Source of the DNA: Pseudomonadota bacterium
GTDB taxonomy: Bacteria; Pseudomonadota; Gammaproteobacteria; Steroidobacterales; Steroidobacteraceae
Assembly: GCA_021815905.1 (NCBI GenBank)
Contig: JAKAZP010000016.1
Span: 1-13,969 of the forward strand
Direction: 5' to 3'
Length of the DNA: 13,969 nucleotides
In this document: positions 1 to 8,847 of the stretch, in pieces
Layout: each line of letters begins with the position of its first letter
Position numbering within the stretch: position 1 is the stretch's first letter
Notes under the pieces: model-generated
Database searches by the model: none
What the model was told of the DNA's origin: nothing
What the model saw: only the letters and a program-made list of their open reading frames with translations
Translations under genes and position numbers: made by a program

Positions 1-2109
<2,109 letters not shown>

Positions 2110-2193
2110 GAGTACCGGAAGGTTTGGCGAAGAGACTGTCGATCCCCTATCTGCTGCCGGCGAAGAAGCAACTCAAGGGGCGCCAAAGGTAAA

Positions 2194-2211
2194 GCGCGCA
2201 ATTCTAGTTGA
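2194..2211. repeat. 18-bp exact repeat, copy 1 (rpoD promoter core)
   Basis: GCGCGCAATTCTAGTTGA on the plus strand, identical to 4847-4864. It covers the -10 box, discriminator and presumed start point of the rpoD promoter when read on the minus strand. Confidence 0.85.
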
Positions 2212-2229
2212 CAGCGGGGCAAATACCAA
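2201..2229 (-). promoter_or_regulatory. Predicted sigma-70 promoter of rpoD, GC-rich discriminator
   Basis: On the minus strand, a -35-like TTGGTA (2224-2229, 4/6 match) is followed by a 17-bp spacer and a -10-like TAGAAT (2201-2206, 5/6 match). The sequence after the -10 is TGCGCGC, a GC-rich discriminator of the kind found at promoters repressed by ppGpp/DksA. The element sits in the 162-base gap between dnaG and rpoD, about 90 bases before the rpoD ATG. Its core is repeated exactly at the rpsU promoter. The promoter call is inference from position, spacing and recurrence. Confidence 0.6.
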
Positions 2230-2271
2230 ATGCACGGCTCGCAAAGTGCTCGAGACTCCACTCCGGCGTTC

Positions 2272-4035
2272 CTAGCGGCCGGGGCGCCTCGCGATAAGTT
2301 CCTGAAATTCATGACGTTCCTCGGCACTCAGGCCGGCGAGGCCGGCGGCGTTGATCCTGGCCTCGAGGGCCTCGAGGCGTCGCTCCCGGGTGAGCTCGGC
2401 GAGCTTCCCGAGGGCCGCCTTGAGCTCGACGGTCGCGGCCTGCGCATCGCCCAGCATCTCCTCCCGGAGCAGCTCCCCAAGGCGCCGGCTCTCCCTTCTG
2501 TCGGCCCAGCGCTGCAGGACTTGAGCCGGACGTGACAGCGGCCGCACGCGCAGGTCGTCCAACATCTCGCGCAGAAACTGGATTCCGCCCTCTTCGCATG
2601 CCTCGAGTCCCGCGCGCTCGGCGTCCGTGACCGACCCGGCGATCGGCGGAAAGTTCACCAGGCGGGCGATGGCCTGGGTCACGAGACTGCCGCGTCCGGC
2701 GGAAAGGCGTGTCCGCGGCCTTTGGGCGGTCGCGGGCCTCGCCCCGACGGCAACGGATCCGCCGCTCCCGGCGCCCGCCGCCGGCGTACCTTCGCCGGAC
2801 CACAGCGCCTGCAGCCGCTCGGGGGCGAGCTTGACGACTTCCGCGACCCGCGCGAGCAGAAGATCCCGGTAGACCCCATCGGGCACCTTCGCGACCAGCG
2901 GCCGCGCGCTCGCCGCAAAGCGCGCGCGGCCGTCGGCGGAGGTGAGATCGATCTGCGCGGACAGCTCCCGCACCAGGTATTCCGAGAGCGGGAGCGTCGA
3001 GTCGAGGCGGCCCTCGAACGCCTCCCGGCCCTCCGCCCCGACCAGGGAGTCGGGATCCTCTCCCTCGGGAAGGAAGAGAAAGCGGATCTCGCGCCCTTCG
3101 CGCGCCTCGGGCAGGGCGTGCTGCAGCGCGCGCCACGCCGCGGCGCGCCCGGCGCGATCACCGTCGAACGCGAACACGACTTCGCTCACCAGCCGGAAGA
3201 TGCGCTTGAAGTGCTCGGGGGTGGTCGCCGTGCCGAGGGTCGCCACCGCGTAGCCGATCCCGGCCTGATGCAGGCGCACGGCATCCATGTAGCCTTCCAC
3301 CACGAGCAGCCGCTTCAATCCCGATCGGGCGAGACGCGTCTCGTACAGACCGTAGAGCTCCCGCCCCTTGTGAAAGAGCGCCGTCTCGGGGGAGTTGAGG
3401 TACTTCGGCTCGCCGCGATCGAGGACGCGACCGCCGAAGGCGATCGTGCGGCCGCGGGTATCGCGGATCGGAAACATGATCCGGTCTCGGAAGCGGTCGT
3501 AGTGGCGCTCGCCTTCGCCGGCCCCCCGGTCACGCTCGATGATGAGACCGAGCTCCGCGAGGGCGCGTCGGCCGGACTCCTGGGCGCCGAACTGCCTGAG
3601 GACCGCATTCCAGGAGTCCGGGGCATAGCCGATGGCGAACCGCTGGACGGTCTCGCCGGTGAGACCGCGCCGCGCCACGTATTCGCGGGCGCGCTCGCTG
3701 TGCGCCAGCGCCTCGGAATAGAACTTCCCCACCCGTCCCATGAGCTCGTAAAGCGTTTCCTCGGCGCGTGCCGCCGCCGGATGCTCGCCACCCTCGTGAG
3801 GCACCGTGAGGCCGAGCCGGCTCGCGAGCTCTTCCACGGCCTCCGGGAACGCCATACGGTCGTGCTCCATGAGGAATCGCAGCACGGTGCCGTGCGCGCC
3901 GCAGCCGAAACAGTGATAGAACTGCTTCTCGGGGCTGACCCAGAAGGAGGCGGTCTTCTCGGTGTGAAAGGGGCAGCAGGCCTTGTATTCCCGGCCGGCC
4001 TTCTTCAGCTGAACGCGCGAGCCGACCACCTCCAC
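2272..4035 (-). CDS. dnaG: DNA primase DnaG
   Basis: Primase that makes RNA primers at the replication fork and works with the replicative helicase DnaB. Counting from the first standard start codon, GTG 4035, the protein has 587 residues. The zinc-binding domain has Cys21, His24, Cys42 and Cys45 (CCPFH and HCFGC). The catalytic core includes RFRDRIMFPIRD near 181-192. The TOPRIM domain has VVEGYMDA (Glu247, Asp251) and FDGDRAG (Asp291, Asp293). The C-terminal part matches in length the helicase-interaction domain. Homology clearly continues upstream of GTG 4035: the codons up to 4083 read IIPQSFIDELIARADIV, the conserved primase N-terminus, and an in-frame TAG lies at 4093-4095. No ATG, GTG or TTG exists between that stop and 4035. 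The natural start is therefore probably the ATC at 4083 or 4080, or a base is wrong there. It lies downstream of yqeY in the cluster. Confidence 0.96.
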   Translation of the reverse strand: MEVVGSRVQLKKAGREYKACCPFHTEKTASFWVSPEKQFYHCFGCGAHGTVLRFLMEHDRMAFPEAVEELASRLGLTVPHEGGEHPAAARAEETLYELMGRVGKFYSEALAHSERAREYVARRGLTGETVQRFAIGYAPDSWNAVLRQFGAQESGRRALAELGLIIERDRGAGEGERHYDRFRDRIMFPIRDTRGRTIAFGGRVLDRGEPKYLNSPETALFHKGRELYGLYETRLARSGLKRLLVVEGYMDAVRLHQAGIGYAVATLGTATTPEHFKRIFRLVSEVVFAFDGDRAGRAAAWRALQHALPEAREGREIRFLFLPEGEDPDSLVGAEGREAFEGRLDSTLPLSEYLVRELSAQIDLTSADGRARFAASARPLVAKVPDGVYRDLLLARVAEVVKLAPERLQALWSGEGTPAAGAGSGGSVAVGARPATAQRPRTRLSAGRGSLVTQAIARLVNFPPIAGSVTDAERAGLEACEEGGIQFLREMLDDLRVRPLSRPAQVLQRWADRRESRRLGELLREEMLGDAQAATVELKAALGKLAELTRERRLEALEARINAAGLAGLSAEERHEFQELIARRPGR

Positions 4036-4101
4036 GATGTCCGCTCGGGCGATCAGCTCGTCGATGAAGCTCTGCGGGATGATGGGCGGACTCTACCCCT
4101 G

Positions 4102-4548
4102 CTACGGGCCGAGCTTCTCCCGGACGCGGGCGCTCACCACGCCCATGTCGGCGCGGCCCTGGGCCTTGGATTTCACCGCGGACATGACCTTGCCCATGTC
4201 CTTCACCGAGGTCGCGCCGCTCGCGGCGATCGCCTCGGCGATCAGGGAATCGAGCTCGGCATCGCTCATCCGGCTCGGCAGATAGGTCTCGAGGAGGGCG
4301 ATCTCGGCGCTCTCCTTGGCCACGAGATCCGCGCGCCCGCCGCTTCGGAACTGCGTGATGGCCTCCTTGCGCTGCTTGATCATCTTCTCGAGCACCGCCA
4401 GCACCTGCGCGTCATCGAGCACGATGCGCTCATCGACCTCGCGCTGCTTGATGGCGGCGAGCGCCAGGCGGATGGTGCCCAGGCGATCCTTCTCGCCCGC
4501 GCGCATCGCGCCCTTCATGTCCTCCGTGATGCGTTCCTTGAGAGTCAT
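4102..4548 (-). CDS. yqeY: GatB/YqeY domain protein
   Basis: A 148-residue cytoplasmic helical protein of the YqeY family, related to the tRNA-binding tail of amidotransferase subunit GatB. Its biological role is not established. Family hallmarks are the N-terminal TLKERITEDMKGAMRAGEKD, LGTIRLALAAIKQREVDER, ALLETYLPSRMSDAEL and the C-terminal KDMGKVMSAVKSKAQGRAD. The length equals the usual family length (about 147-150), so ATG 4548 is a confident start. It lies 12 bases after the rpsU stop and its own stop is about 20 bases before the conserved dnaG coding begins, so it is almost certainly co-transcribed with both. The presence of yqeY between rpsU and dnaG is common in proteobacteria but is absent from the E. 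coli operon. Confidence 0.93.
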   Translation of the reverse strand: MTLKERITEDMKGAMRAGEKDRLGTIRLALAAIKQREVDERIVLDDAQVLAVLEKMIKQRKEAITQFRSGGRADLVAKESAEIALLETYLPSRMSDAELDSLIAEAIAASGATSVKDMGKVMSAVKSKAQGRADMGVVSARVREKLGP

Positions 4549-4560
4549 GCCGCCTGCGGG

Positions 4561-4770
4561 TCAGCGCGAGGGGCGCATTCCCTCGCGCGAGATGCGCTTC
4601 ATATGGCGCTTGATCGCGGCCGCCTTCTTGCGTTTCCGCTCCTGCGTCGGCTTCTCGTAGAATTCCCGCCGTCGCAGCTCGGTGAGAATGCCCGCCTTCT
4701 CGCAGGCGCGCTTGAAACGCCGCAAGGCGGCATCGAAGTACTCATTCTCACGGATACGGACGCTCGGCAT
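4561..4770 (-). CDS. rpsU: 30S ribosomal protein bS21
   Basis: Small-subunit ribosomal protein bS21, near the anti-Shine-Dalgarno end of 16S rRNA and involved in translation initiation. It has 69 residues (E. coli bS21 has 71) and is strongly basic. Recognisable segments are [39 protein letters not shown] and the Lys/Arg-rich tail ending in [16 protein letters not shown]. The ATG at 4770 is preceded by GAGG (plus-strand 4776-4779) with 5 bases of spacing, a good ribosome-binding site. It is the first gene of the rpsU-yqeY-dnaG-rpoD cluster, transcribed from a promoter whose -35 lies inside the 5' end of the divergent tsaD. The leader of about 75 bases contains a bulged GC hairpin around 4816-4836, which may influence expression. 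Confidence 0.97.
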   Translation of the reverse strand: MPSVRIRENEYFDAALRRFKRACEKAGILTELRRREFYEKPTQERKRKKAAAIKRHMKRISREGMRPSR

Positions 4771-4846
4771 CGAAACCTCGGAATGGGCCAGTCGGCAGGC
4801 CCGTGGCAAGTAAGGACCGGGACAGGCCCGGGGTCGGCTCAAATGG

Positions 4847-4864
4847 GCGCGCAATTCTAGTTGA
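4847..4864. repeat. 18-bp exact repeat, copy 2 (rpsU promoter core)
   Basis: GCGCGCAATTCTAGTTGA on the plus strand, identical to 2194-2211. The flanking bases differ on both sides, so the match is exactly 18 bp. It contains the -10 box and discriminator of the rpsU promoter on the minus strand. Confidence 0.85.
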
Positions 4865-4882
4865 GGCTCATGGCAAAGGCAA
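4854..4882 (-). promoter_or_regulatory. Predicted sigma-70 promoter of the rpsU operon, overlapping the tsaD start
   Basis: On the minus strand, TTGCCT (4877-4882, 4/6 match to -35) is followed by a 17-bp spacer and TAGAAT (4854-4859, 5/6 match to -10), then the GC-rich TGCGCGC discriminator. Architecture and core sequence match the rpoD promoter. The -35 lies within codons 3-5 of tsaD and the spacer covers the tsaD ATG, so polymerase on this promoter would cover the tsaD translation start region. Inference from position and recurrence. Confidence 0.6.
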
Positions 4883-5943
4883 AATTGCGGGTTCTGGCGA
4901 TCGAGTCCTCCTGCGACGAGAGCGCGGCGGCCGTGCTCGATGAGTCCGAGGGGCTGCTGGCGCACGAGCTCCACAGCCAGATCGAGCTGCATCGGTCCTA
5001 CGGGGGGGTGGTGCCCGAGCTCGCCTCCCGCGACCACGTGCGCAAGCTCCTGCCGCTCATCGAGCGGGCGCTCGGGCGGGCCGGGACGCGCCCGGATTCC
5101 CTCTCCGGAGTGGCCTTCACCGCGGGCCCCGGCCTCATCGGAGCGCTGCTCACGGGAGCGGCGCTCGCGCGCAGCCTCGCCTATGCCTGGAAGGTGCCGG
5201 CGATCGGCGTCCACCACCTCGAAGGTCACCTGCTCGCGCCCCTGCTCGAGCCCGAGCCTCCGCCTTTCCCGCACGTCGCACTCCTGGTCTCCGGAGGCCA
5301 CACCCTCCTCATCGAGGCGGCCGCCATCGGGCGTTACCGGATACTCGGCGAGACGCGCGACGATGCGGCCGGCGAGGCGTTCGACAAGGTCGCCAAGCTC
5401 CTCGGCTTGCCTTATCCGGGCGGCCCCGAGCTCGCGCGGCTCGCGGCCGGCGGCGCCGCGGGCGCCTTCCGCTTCCCCCGGCCCATGCTCGATCGGCCGG
5501 GGCTCGAGTTCAGCTTCTCGGGGCTGAAGACCGCGGTGCTGCACGCCCTGCGGGGACGCGAGCTCGCGAATCAGACGAAGGCCGACATTGCGCGCGCGGT
5601 CGAGGAAGCGATCGTGAGCACGCTCGCCGCCAAGGCGCTGCGGGCGCTCGAGGCGACGGGTCTCGACACTCTGGTCGTCTCGGGGGGAGTCAGCGCCAAT
5701 CGCCGTCTGCGCGCGGAGCTGACGGATTCGATCGGCCGGCGCGGCGGACGCGTGTACTATCCTCGCATCGAGTTCTGCACCGACAATGCCGCCATGATCG
5801 CCGTCGCAGGCCTCGCGCGACTGCGCGCGGGCGAAAGCGAAGGGCTCGCCATCCGCGCGCGCGCGCGGTGGCCGCTCGAGTCGCTGCCGCCGCTCGCGGG
5901 GCCGGACCGCTTCGTTTCCCACCCGAGCCCGACCTCGCGATGA
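4870..5943 (+). CDS. tsaD: tRNA N6-threonylcarbamoyladenosine transferase TsaD
   Basis: Transfers the threonylcarbamoyl group to A37 of tRNAs that read ANN codons, acting with TsaB and TsaE (t6A synthesis, cytoplasm). It has 357 residues, slightly longer than the usual ~337-345 through a C-terminal tail. Family motifs are [11 protein letters not shown] near the N-terminus, [27 protein letters not shown], the metal-binding HHLEGH (His116, His120), [20 protein letters not shown] and [12 protein letters not shown], with the third metal ligand in [12 protein letters not shown] 4870 is chosen over the in-frame TTG 4861 because homologues begin just before the [11 protein letters not shown] segment; GAGG at 4863-4866 is a closely spaced candidate ribosome site. 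Divergent from rpsU. The stop overlaps the folB start as ATGA. Confidence 0.97.
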   Translation: MAKAKLRVLAIESSCDESAAAVLDESEGLLAHELHSQIELHRSYGGVVPELASRDHVRKLLPLIERALGRAGTRPDSLSGVAFTAGPGLIGALLTGAALARSLAYAWKVPAIGVHHLEGHLLAPLLEPEPPPFPHVALLVSGGHTLLIEAAAIGRYRILGETRDDAAGEAFDKVAKLLGLPYPGGPELARLAAGGAAGAFRFPRPMLDRPGLEFSFSGLKTAVLHALRGRELANQTKADIARAVEEAIVSTLAAKALRALEATGLDTLVVSGGVSANRRLRAELTDSIGRRGGRVYYPRIEFCTDNAAMIAVAGLARLRAGESEGLAIRARARWPLESLPPLAGPDRFVSHPSPTSR

Positions 5944-6341
5944 CGAGTCCGCTCCCCGGCGACCGGGTCTTCCTGCGCGGCCTGAGCGCCGAGTGCATCA
6001 TCGGCTTCATCGACTGGGAGCGGCGCGTACGGCAGACGGTGCTGGTCGATCTCGAGCTGCCCGTCGACTGCCGCCGCGCGGCGGCGACCGACGAGGTCGC
6101 CGACACCGTCGACTACAAGCGCGTGGCCAAGCGCGTGCTCGCCTACATCGAGGCTTCGGAGTTCAAGCTGGTCGAGACGCTCGCGCATCGCCTGGCGCTG
6201 CTGCTGCTCGAGGAATTCACCATCGAATGGGTGCGGGTGACCCTCAACAAGCCGGGCGCGATCCGAGGCTCGCGCGACGTCGGTGTCACGGTCGAGCGCC
6301 ATCGCGCGGATCTGCCGGCGGCGGCGGCCGCGCGGCTCTGA
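5940..6341 (+). CDS. folB: Dihydroneopterin aldolase FolB
   Basis: Converts 7,8-dihydroneopterin to 6-hydroxymethyl-7,8-dihydropterin and glycolaldehyde in folate synthesis (cytoplasmic, usually an octamer). It has 133 residues; typical members have about 115-125. It shows [12 protein letters not shown] with the substrate-binding Glu27, a conserved Tyr59 in [10 protein letters not shown], and the catalytic Lys104 in [16 protein letters not shown]. The ATG at 5940 overlaps the tsaD stop as ATGA, which predicts translational coupling; an in-frame upstream start at 5868 would extend into tsaD and lacks family similarity. The next gene, folK, starts five bases after the stop and encodes the next pathway enzyme. 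Confidence 0.94.
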   Translation: MTSPLPGDRVFLRGLSAECIIGFIDWERRVRQTVLVDLELPVDCRRAAATDEVADTVDYKRVAKRVLAYIEASEFKLVETLAHRLALLLLEEFTIEWVRVTLNKPGAIRGSRDVGVTVERHRADLPAAAAARL

Positions 6342-6346
6342 CCCCG

Positions 6347-6853
6347 ATGCCCAAGGTGTACGTCGCGGCCGGCAGCAACATCGAGCCCGAGCGGCACCTC
6401 GCGCTCGCCGCTTCCGAGCTCGAGCGCGAGTTCCCGGGCGTGCGTTTCTCGCCCTGGTATCGCAACGGTGCGGTGGGATTCGAGGGCGAGGACTTCATCA
6501 ACCTGGTCGCCGAGTTCCCGACGGACCTTCCGGTCGGCGAGGTGCGCTCGCGCCTGCAGGCGATCGAGGCGCGGTGCGGACGGCCGCGAGGCGCCCCCCG
6601 GTGGGCTCCGCGGTCCATGGACCTCGACATCCTTCTATATGGAGATGCCGTGAGCCGGGATTCGGCGCTGAGGCTCCCGCGGCCGGACCTGCTGCGGCGC
6701 GCGTACATGCTCGGGCCGCTCGCGCAGCTCGCTCCCGAGCTCGTGCATCCGACCGAGCGGGTCACGATCGGAGAGCTCTGGCGCCGCTTCGATCGCGCGG
6801 CGCATCCGCTGGTGGAGGTGCGCCCGGCTGACGCGGAGCGCGGCGCGAAGTGA
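6347..6853 (+). CDS. folK: 2-amino-4-hydroxy-6-hydroxymethyldihydropteridine pyrophosphokinase FolK
   Basis: Transfers pyrophosphate from ATP to 6-hydroxymethyl-7,8-dihydropterin, the FolB product, before condensation with p-aminobenzoate. It has 168 residues; E. coli HPPK has about 158. Motifs are the N-terminal VYVAAGSNIEPERHL, NGAVGFEGEDFINLV, and the signature RWAPRSMDLDILLYGD (residues 85-100) with the magnesium-binding Asp92 and Asp94. LRLPRPDLLRRAYMLGPLAQ is also family-typical. The frame stays open far into folB; the ATG at 6347 is chosen because it begins the conserved VYVAAGSN strand and lies five bases after the folB stop. Only six bases separate its stop from the convergent reductase gene. 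Confidence 0.95.
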   Translation: MPKVYVAAGSNIEPERHLALAASELEREFPGVRFSPWYRNGAVGFEGEDFINLVAEFPTDLPVGEVRSRLQAIEARCGRPRGAPRWAPRSMDLDILLYGDAVSRDSALRLPRPDLLRRAYMLGPLAQLAPELVHPTERVTIGELWRRFDRAAHPLVEVRPADAERGAK

Positions 6854-6859
6854 CCCTCT

Positions 6860-7633
6860 TTACCAGCCGATGCTCCGGCCGCCGTCGACGGCCAGGATCT
6901 GGCCGGTGACGTACGGGGCCTCACAGGCGAAGAACAGCGCCGCCTTCGCGATGTCCTCGGCCGAGCCGCCGCGCTTGAGCGCCGTGCGGGAGATGATGCG
7001 CTCTCTGAGCGCCGCGTCGACGCCGTCGTCGGGCCACATCACCGGCCCCGGCGCAATGGCGTTCACGCGCACGTGCGGTCCGAGCTCGCGCGCCAGGGAC
7101 TTGGTGAGCATGATGAGCCCCGCCTTCGCGAGGCAGTACACCGGGTATCGCCGCAGCGGGCGCATGCCATGAATGTCCACGAGGTTGAGGATCAATCCCT
7201 GCCGGGCGTGCAGCGCCGGGTAGGCGGCCTGGCAGAGAAACAGCGGCGCCTTGAGATTGGTGCCGATCAGATCGTCCCAGTGGGTCTCCTCGATTTGACC
7301 GATGGGGGTGGGGTAGAACGTCGAGGCGTTGTTGATCAGGATGTCGAGTCCGCCGAACGCCGCGGACGCTCTTGCGACGAGCGCCCCGAGGGCCGCCGTA
7401 TCGAGCAGGTCGCAGGTCACGCCGATCGCGGAACCGGCGCGCGCCTCGCACAGCTCCCGCACGAGCGTCTCGGCCTCCCGCGCGGAGCGGTGATGGTGCA
7501 GCACGAGGCTCGCGCCCGCGCCGTGCAGTGCGCGCGCGATCACCGCCCCGACGCGGCGCGCGCCGCCGGTGACGAGGGCGACCTTGCCGGCAAGCGGCCG
7601 GCGGCGAACGGGGCTGTCGGCGGGATGAGTCAT
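6860..7633 (-). CDS. Pteridine-reductase-type short-chain dehydrogenase (PTR1/FolM-like)
   Basis: A 257-residue NADPH-type SDR. The cofactor-binding TGGARRVG (22-29) and the HHHRS segment (46-50) are typical of NADPH-dependent pteridine reductases. NNASTFYPTP (101-110) is the pteridine-reductase form of the NNAG motif. The usual catalytic Ser is replaced by Asp153, followed by Tyr166 and Lys170; these offsets (13 and 4) equal Asp181, Tyr194 and Lys198 of Leishmania PTR1. The likely role is reduction of dihydropterins (dihydromonapterin) or a backup dihydrofolate reductase, which agrees with the adjacent folB-folK. It is convergent with folK and head-to-head with the methyltransferase gene, with about 11 bases between the start codons. 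No clear Shine-Dalgarno precedes ATG 7633. The family call is secure; the physiological substrate is inferred. Confidence 0.88.
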   Translation of the reverse strand: MTHPADSPVRRRPLAGKVALVTGGARRVGAVIARALHGAGASLVLHHHRSAREAETLVRELCEARAGSAIGVTCDLLDTAALGALVARASAAFGGLDILINNASTFYPTPIGQIEETHWDDLIGTNLKAPLFLCQAAYPALHARQGLILNLVDIHGMRPLRRYPVYCLAKAGLIMLTKSLARELGPHVRVNAIAPGPVMWPDDGVDAALRERIISRTALKRGGSAEDIAKAALFFACEAPYVTGQILAVDGGRSIGW

Positions 7634-7644
7634 TGAGCGCCAAT

Positions 7645-8802
7645 ATGATGCCGGCGATGTCGCCGGAAGAGGAAGCGCATTCTCGCGCGGTGGCGCAGTT
7701 CCTGGGGGAGCGGATCCGGGATGCCGGCGGCTGGCTCTCCTTCGAGCGCTTCATGGAGCTCGTCCTCTACGCCCCGGGACTCGGCTACTACAGCGCCGGT
7801 GGCGTCAAGATCGGCGCCGGCGGTGATTTCGTCACCGCCCCCGAGGTGTCCGATCTCTTCAGTCTTTGCGTGGCGCGCCCCTGCGTCCAGCTGCTCGGCG
7901 ACGGCGGGGGCGAGATTCTCGAGCTCGGCGCCGGCACCGGCCGCATGGCGGCGACGATCCTCGAGTCCCTCGCCTCCCAGGGGGTGCTGCCGGAGCGATA
8001 CGCCATCCTCGAAGTCAGCGCGGATCTCGCGGCGCGCCAGCGGGAGCGTCTCGCCGCGCTGCCGGCGAAGCTGTTCGAGCGGGTCGTCTGGCTCGAGCGC
8101 CTGCCGCGGCGGGCGATCCGCGGAGTGATCCTGGCGAACGAGGTGCTCGATGCGCTCCCCTGCCGCCGCTTCGAGCGGGCGGCCGGGACGTTCCGCGAGC
8201 TCGGGGTTGCGCTCGTCGACGGGGGTCTGGCCGAGCGGTCGAGGGCGGCCGATGAGACGCTGGCGAGCGCCTGCCGGGCGCTCCTCGATGAGCTGCCGGA
8301 GCCGTTGCCGGAAGGCTACGTCTCGGAGATCAACCTGCGGGTCGCCCCCTGGATCGCCGGCATCGGCGATTGCCTCGAGCGCGGGGCGATGCTGCTGTTC
8401 GACTACGGGCTGCCGCGGCGGCACTACTATCATCCGCAGCGAATCGCAGGGACGCTGCGTTGCCACTTCAAGCAGCGGGTGCACGACGACCCGTATGTGA
8501 ATCTCGGCGTGCAGGACATCACGGCCTGGGTGGACTTCACGCGCGTGGCCGAGGCTGCGATCGACTGCGGCCTCGAGGTCGGGGGCTACACGACCCAGGC
8601 GGGCTTTCTGCTCGCGGCCGGGATCGAGCAATGGCTCGCCGAGCCGCGCGAGCCCGTCGCTCGCGCCCGGGCGGCGGGCGAGGCCCGGCGGCTGCTGCTG
8701 CCGGGGGAGATGGGCGAGGCCTTCAAGGCGATGGCCCTCACCCGAGGGCTCGACGCGCCGCTCGCCGGCTTCGGCCTGCAGGACCTGCGCGCCAGCCTGT
8801 AG
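7645..8802 (+). CDS. MidA/NDUFAF7-family SAM-dependent methyltransferase
   Basis: A class I SAM-dependent methyltransferase of the COG1565/NDUFAF7 family, 385 residues. The mitochondrial homologue methylates an arginine of complex I subunit NDUFS2 and is needed for complex I assembly; the role of bacterial members is not established. Diagnostic segments are LYAPGLGYYSAGG, GGDFVTAPEVSDLF (from residue 59), the SAM-binding ILELGAGTGRMA (from 91), RGVILANEVLDALP, ALLLFDYGLPRRHYYHP-like acceptor-side sequence (8386-8433) and DITAWVDFT. Possible starts are TTG 7633 and ATGs 7645, 7648 and 7657; 7645 is a compromise, since the conserved part begins well downstream and no Shine-Dalgarno decides the matter. 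Divergent from the pteridine reductase; convergent with the lipoprotein peptidase, separated by a strong hairpin. Confidence 0.9.
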   Translation: MMPAMSPEEEAHSRAVAQFLGERIRDAGGWLSFERFMELVLYAPGLGYYSAGGVKIGAGGDFVTAPEVSDLFSLCVARPCVQLLGDGGGEILELGAGTGRMAATILESLASQGVLPERYAILEVSADLAARQRERLAALPAKLFERVVWLERLPRRAIRGVILANEVLDALPCRRFERAAGTFRELGVALVDGGLAERSRAADETLASACRALLDELPEPLPEGYVSEINLRVAPWIAGIGDCLERGAMLLFDYGLPRRHYYHPQRIAGTLRCHFKQRVHDDPYVNLGVQDITAWVDFTRVAEAAIDCGLEVGGYTTQAGFLLAAGIEQWLAEPREPVARARAAGEARRLLLPGEMGEAFKAMALTRGLDAPLAGFGLQDLRASL

Positions 8803-8809
8803 ACCGAAG

Positions 8810-8840
8810 CGCCGGATCCGGGCTCGTGCCCGGCCCGGCG
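8810..8840. terminator. Hairpin between convergent genes, probable bidirectional terminator
   Basis: An outer stem CGCCGG (8810-8815) with CCGGCG (8835-8840) encloses an inner stem CCGGGC (8818-8823) with GCCCGG (8828-8833) and a TCGT loop: twelve GC-rich base pairs with a small internal loop. It lies eight bases after the methyltransferase stop and seven before the stop of the opposing peptidase gene. Neither strand has a good T-tract, so termination may be imperfect or hairpin-only. Confidence 0.6.
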
Positions 8841-8847
8841 CGTCATC

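Noticed and set aside
2208..2213. A perfect TTGACA on the plus strand in the dnaG-rpoD gap
   Set aside because: No -10 box follows at 16-18 bases and no plus-strand gene lies downstream; it is a by-product of the minus-strand promoter sequence.
4816..4836. Bulged hairpin in the rpsU leader as an autoregulatory ribosomal-protein site
   Set aside because: Seven GC-rich pairs with a bulge are unremarkable in this genome and I cannot match it to a known leader motif.
2722..4860. A 712-codon plus-strand frame opposite dnaG, yqeY and rpsU
   Set aside because: It spans three well-supported minus-strand genes, is compositionally biased and has no known motif, so it is a shadow.
5943..6347. A missing plsY gene between tsaD and folB (seen next to folB in E. 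coli)
   Set aside because: The tsaD stop and folB start overlap, so nothing has been lost within this window; different gene order among lineages is enough to explain it.
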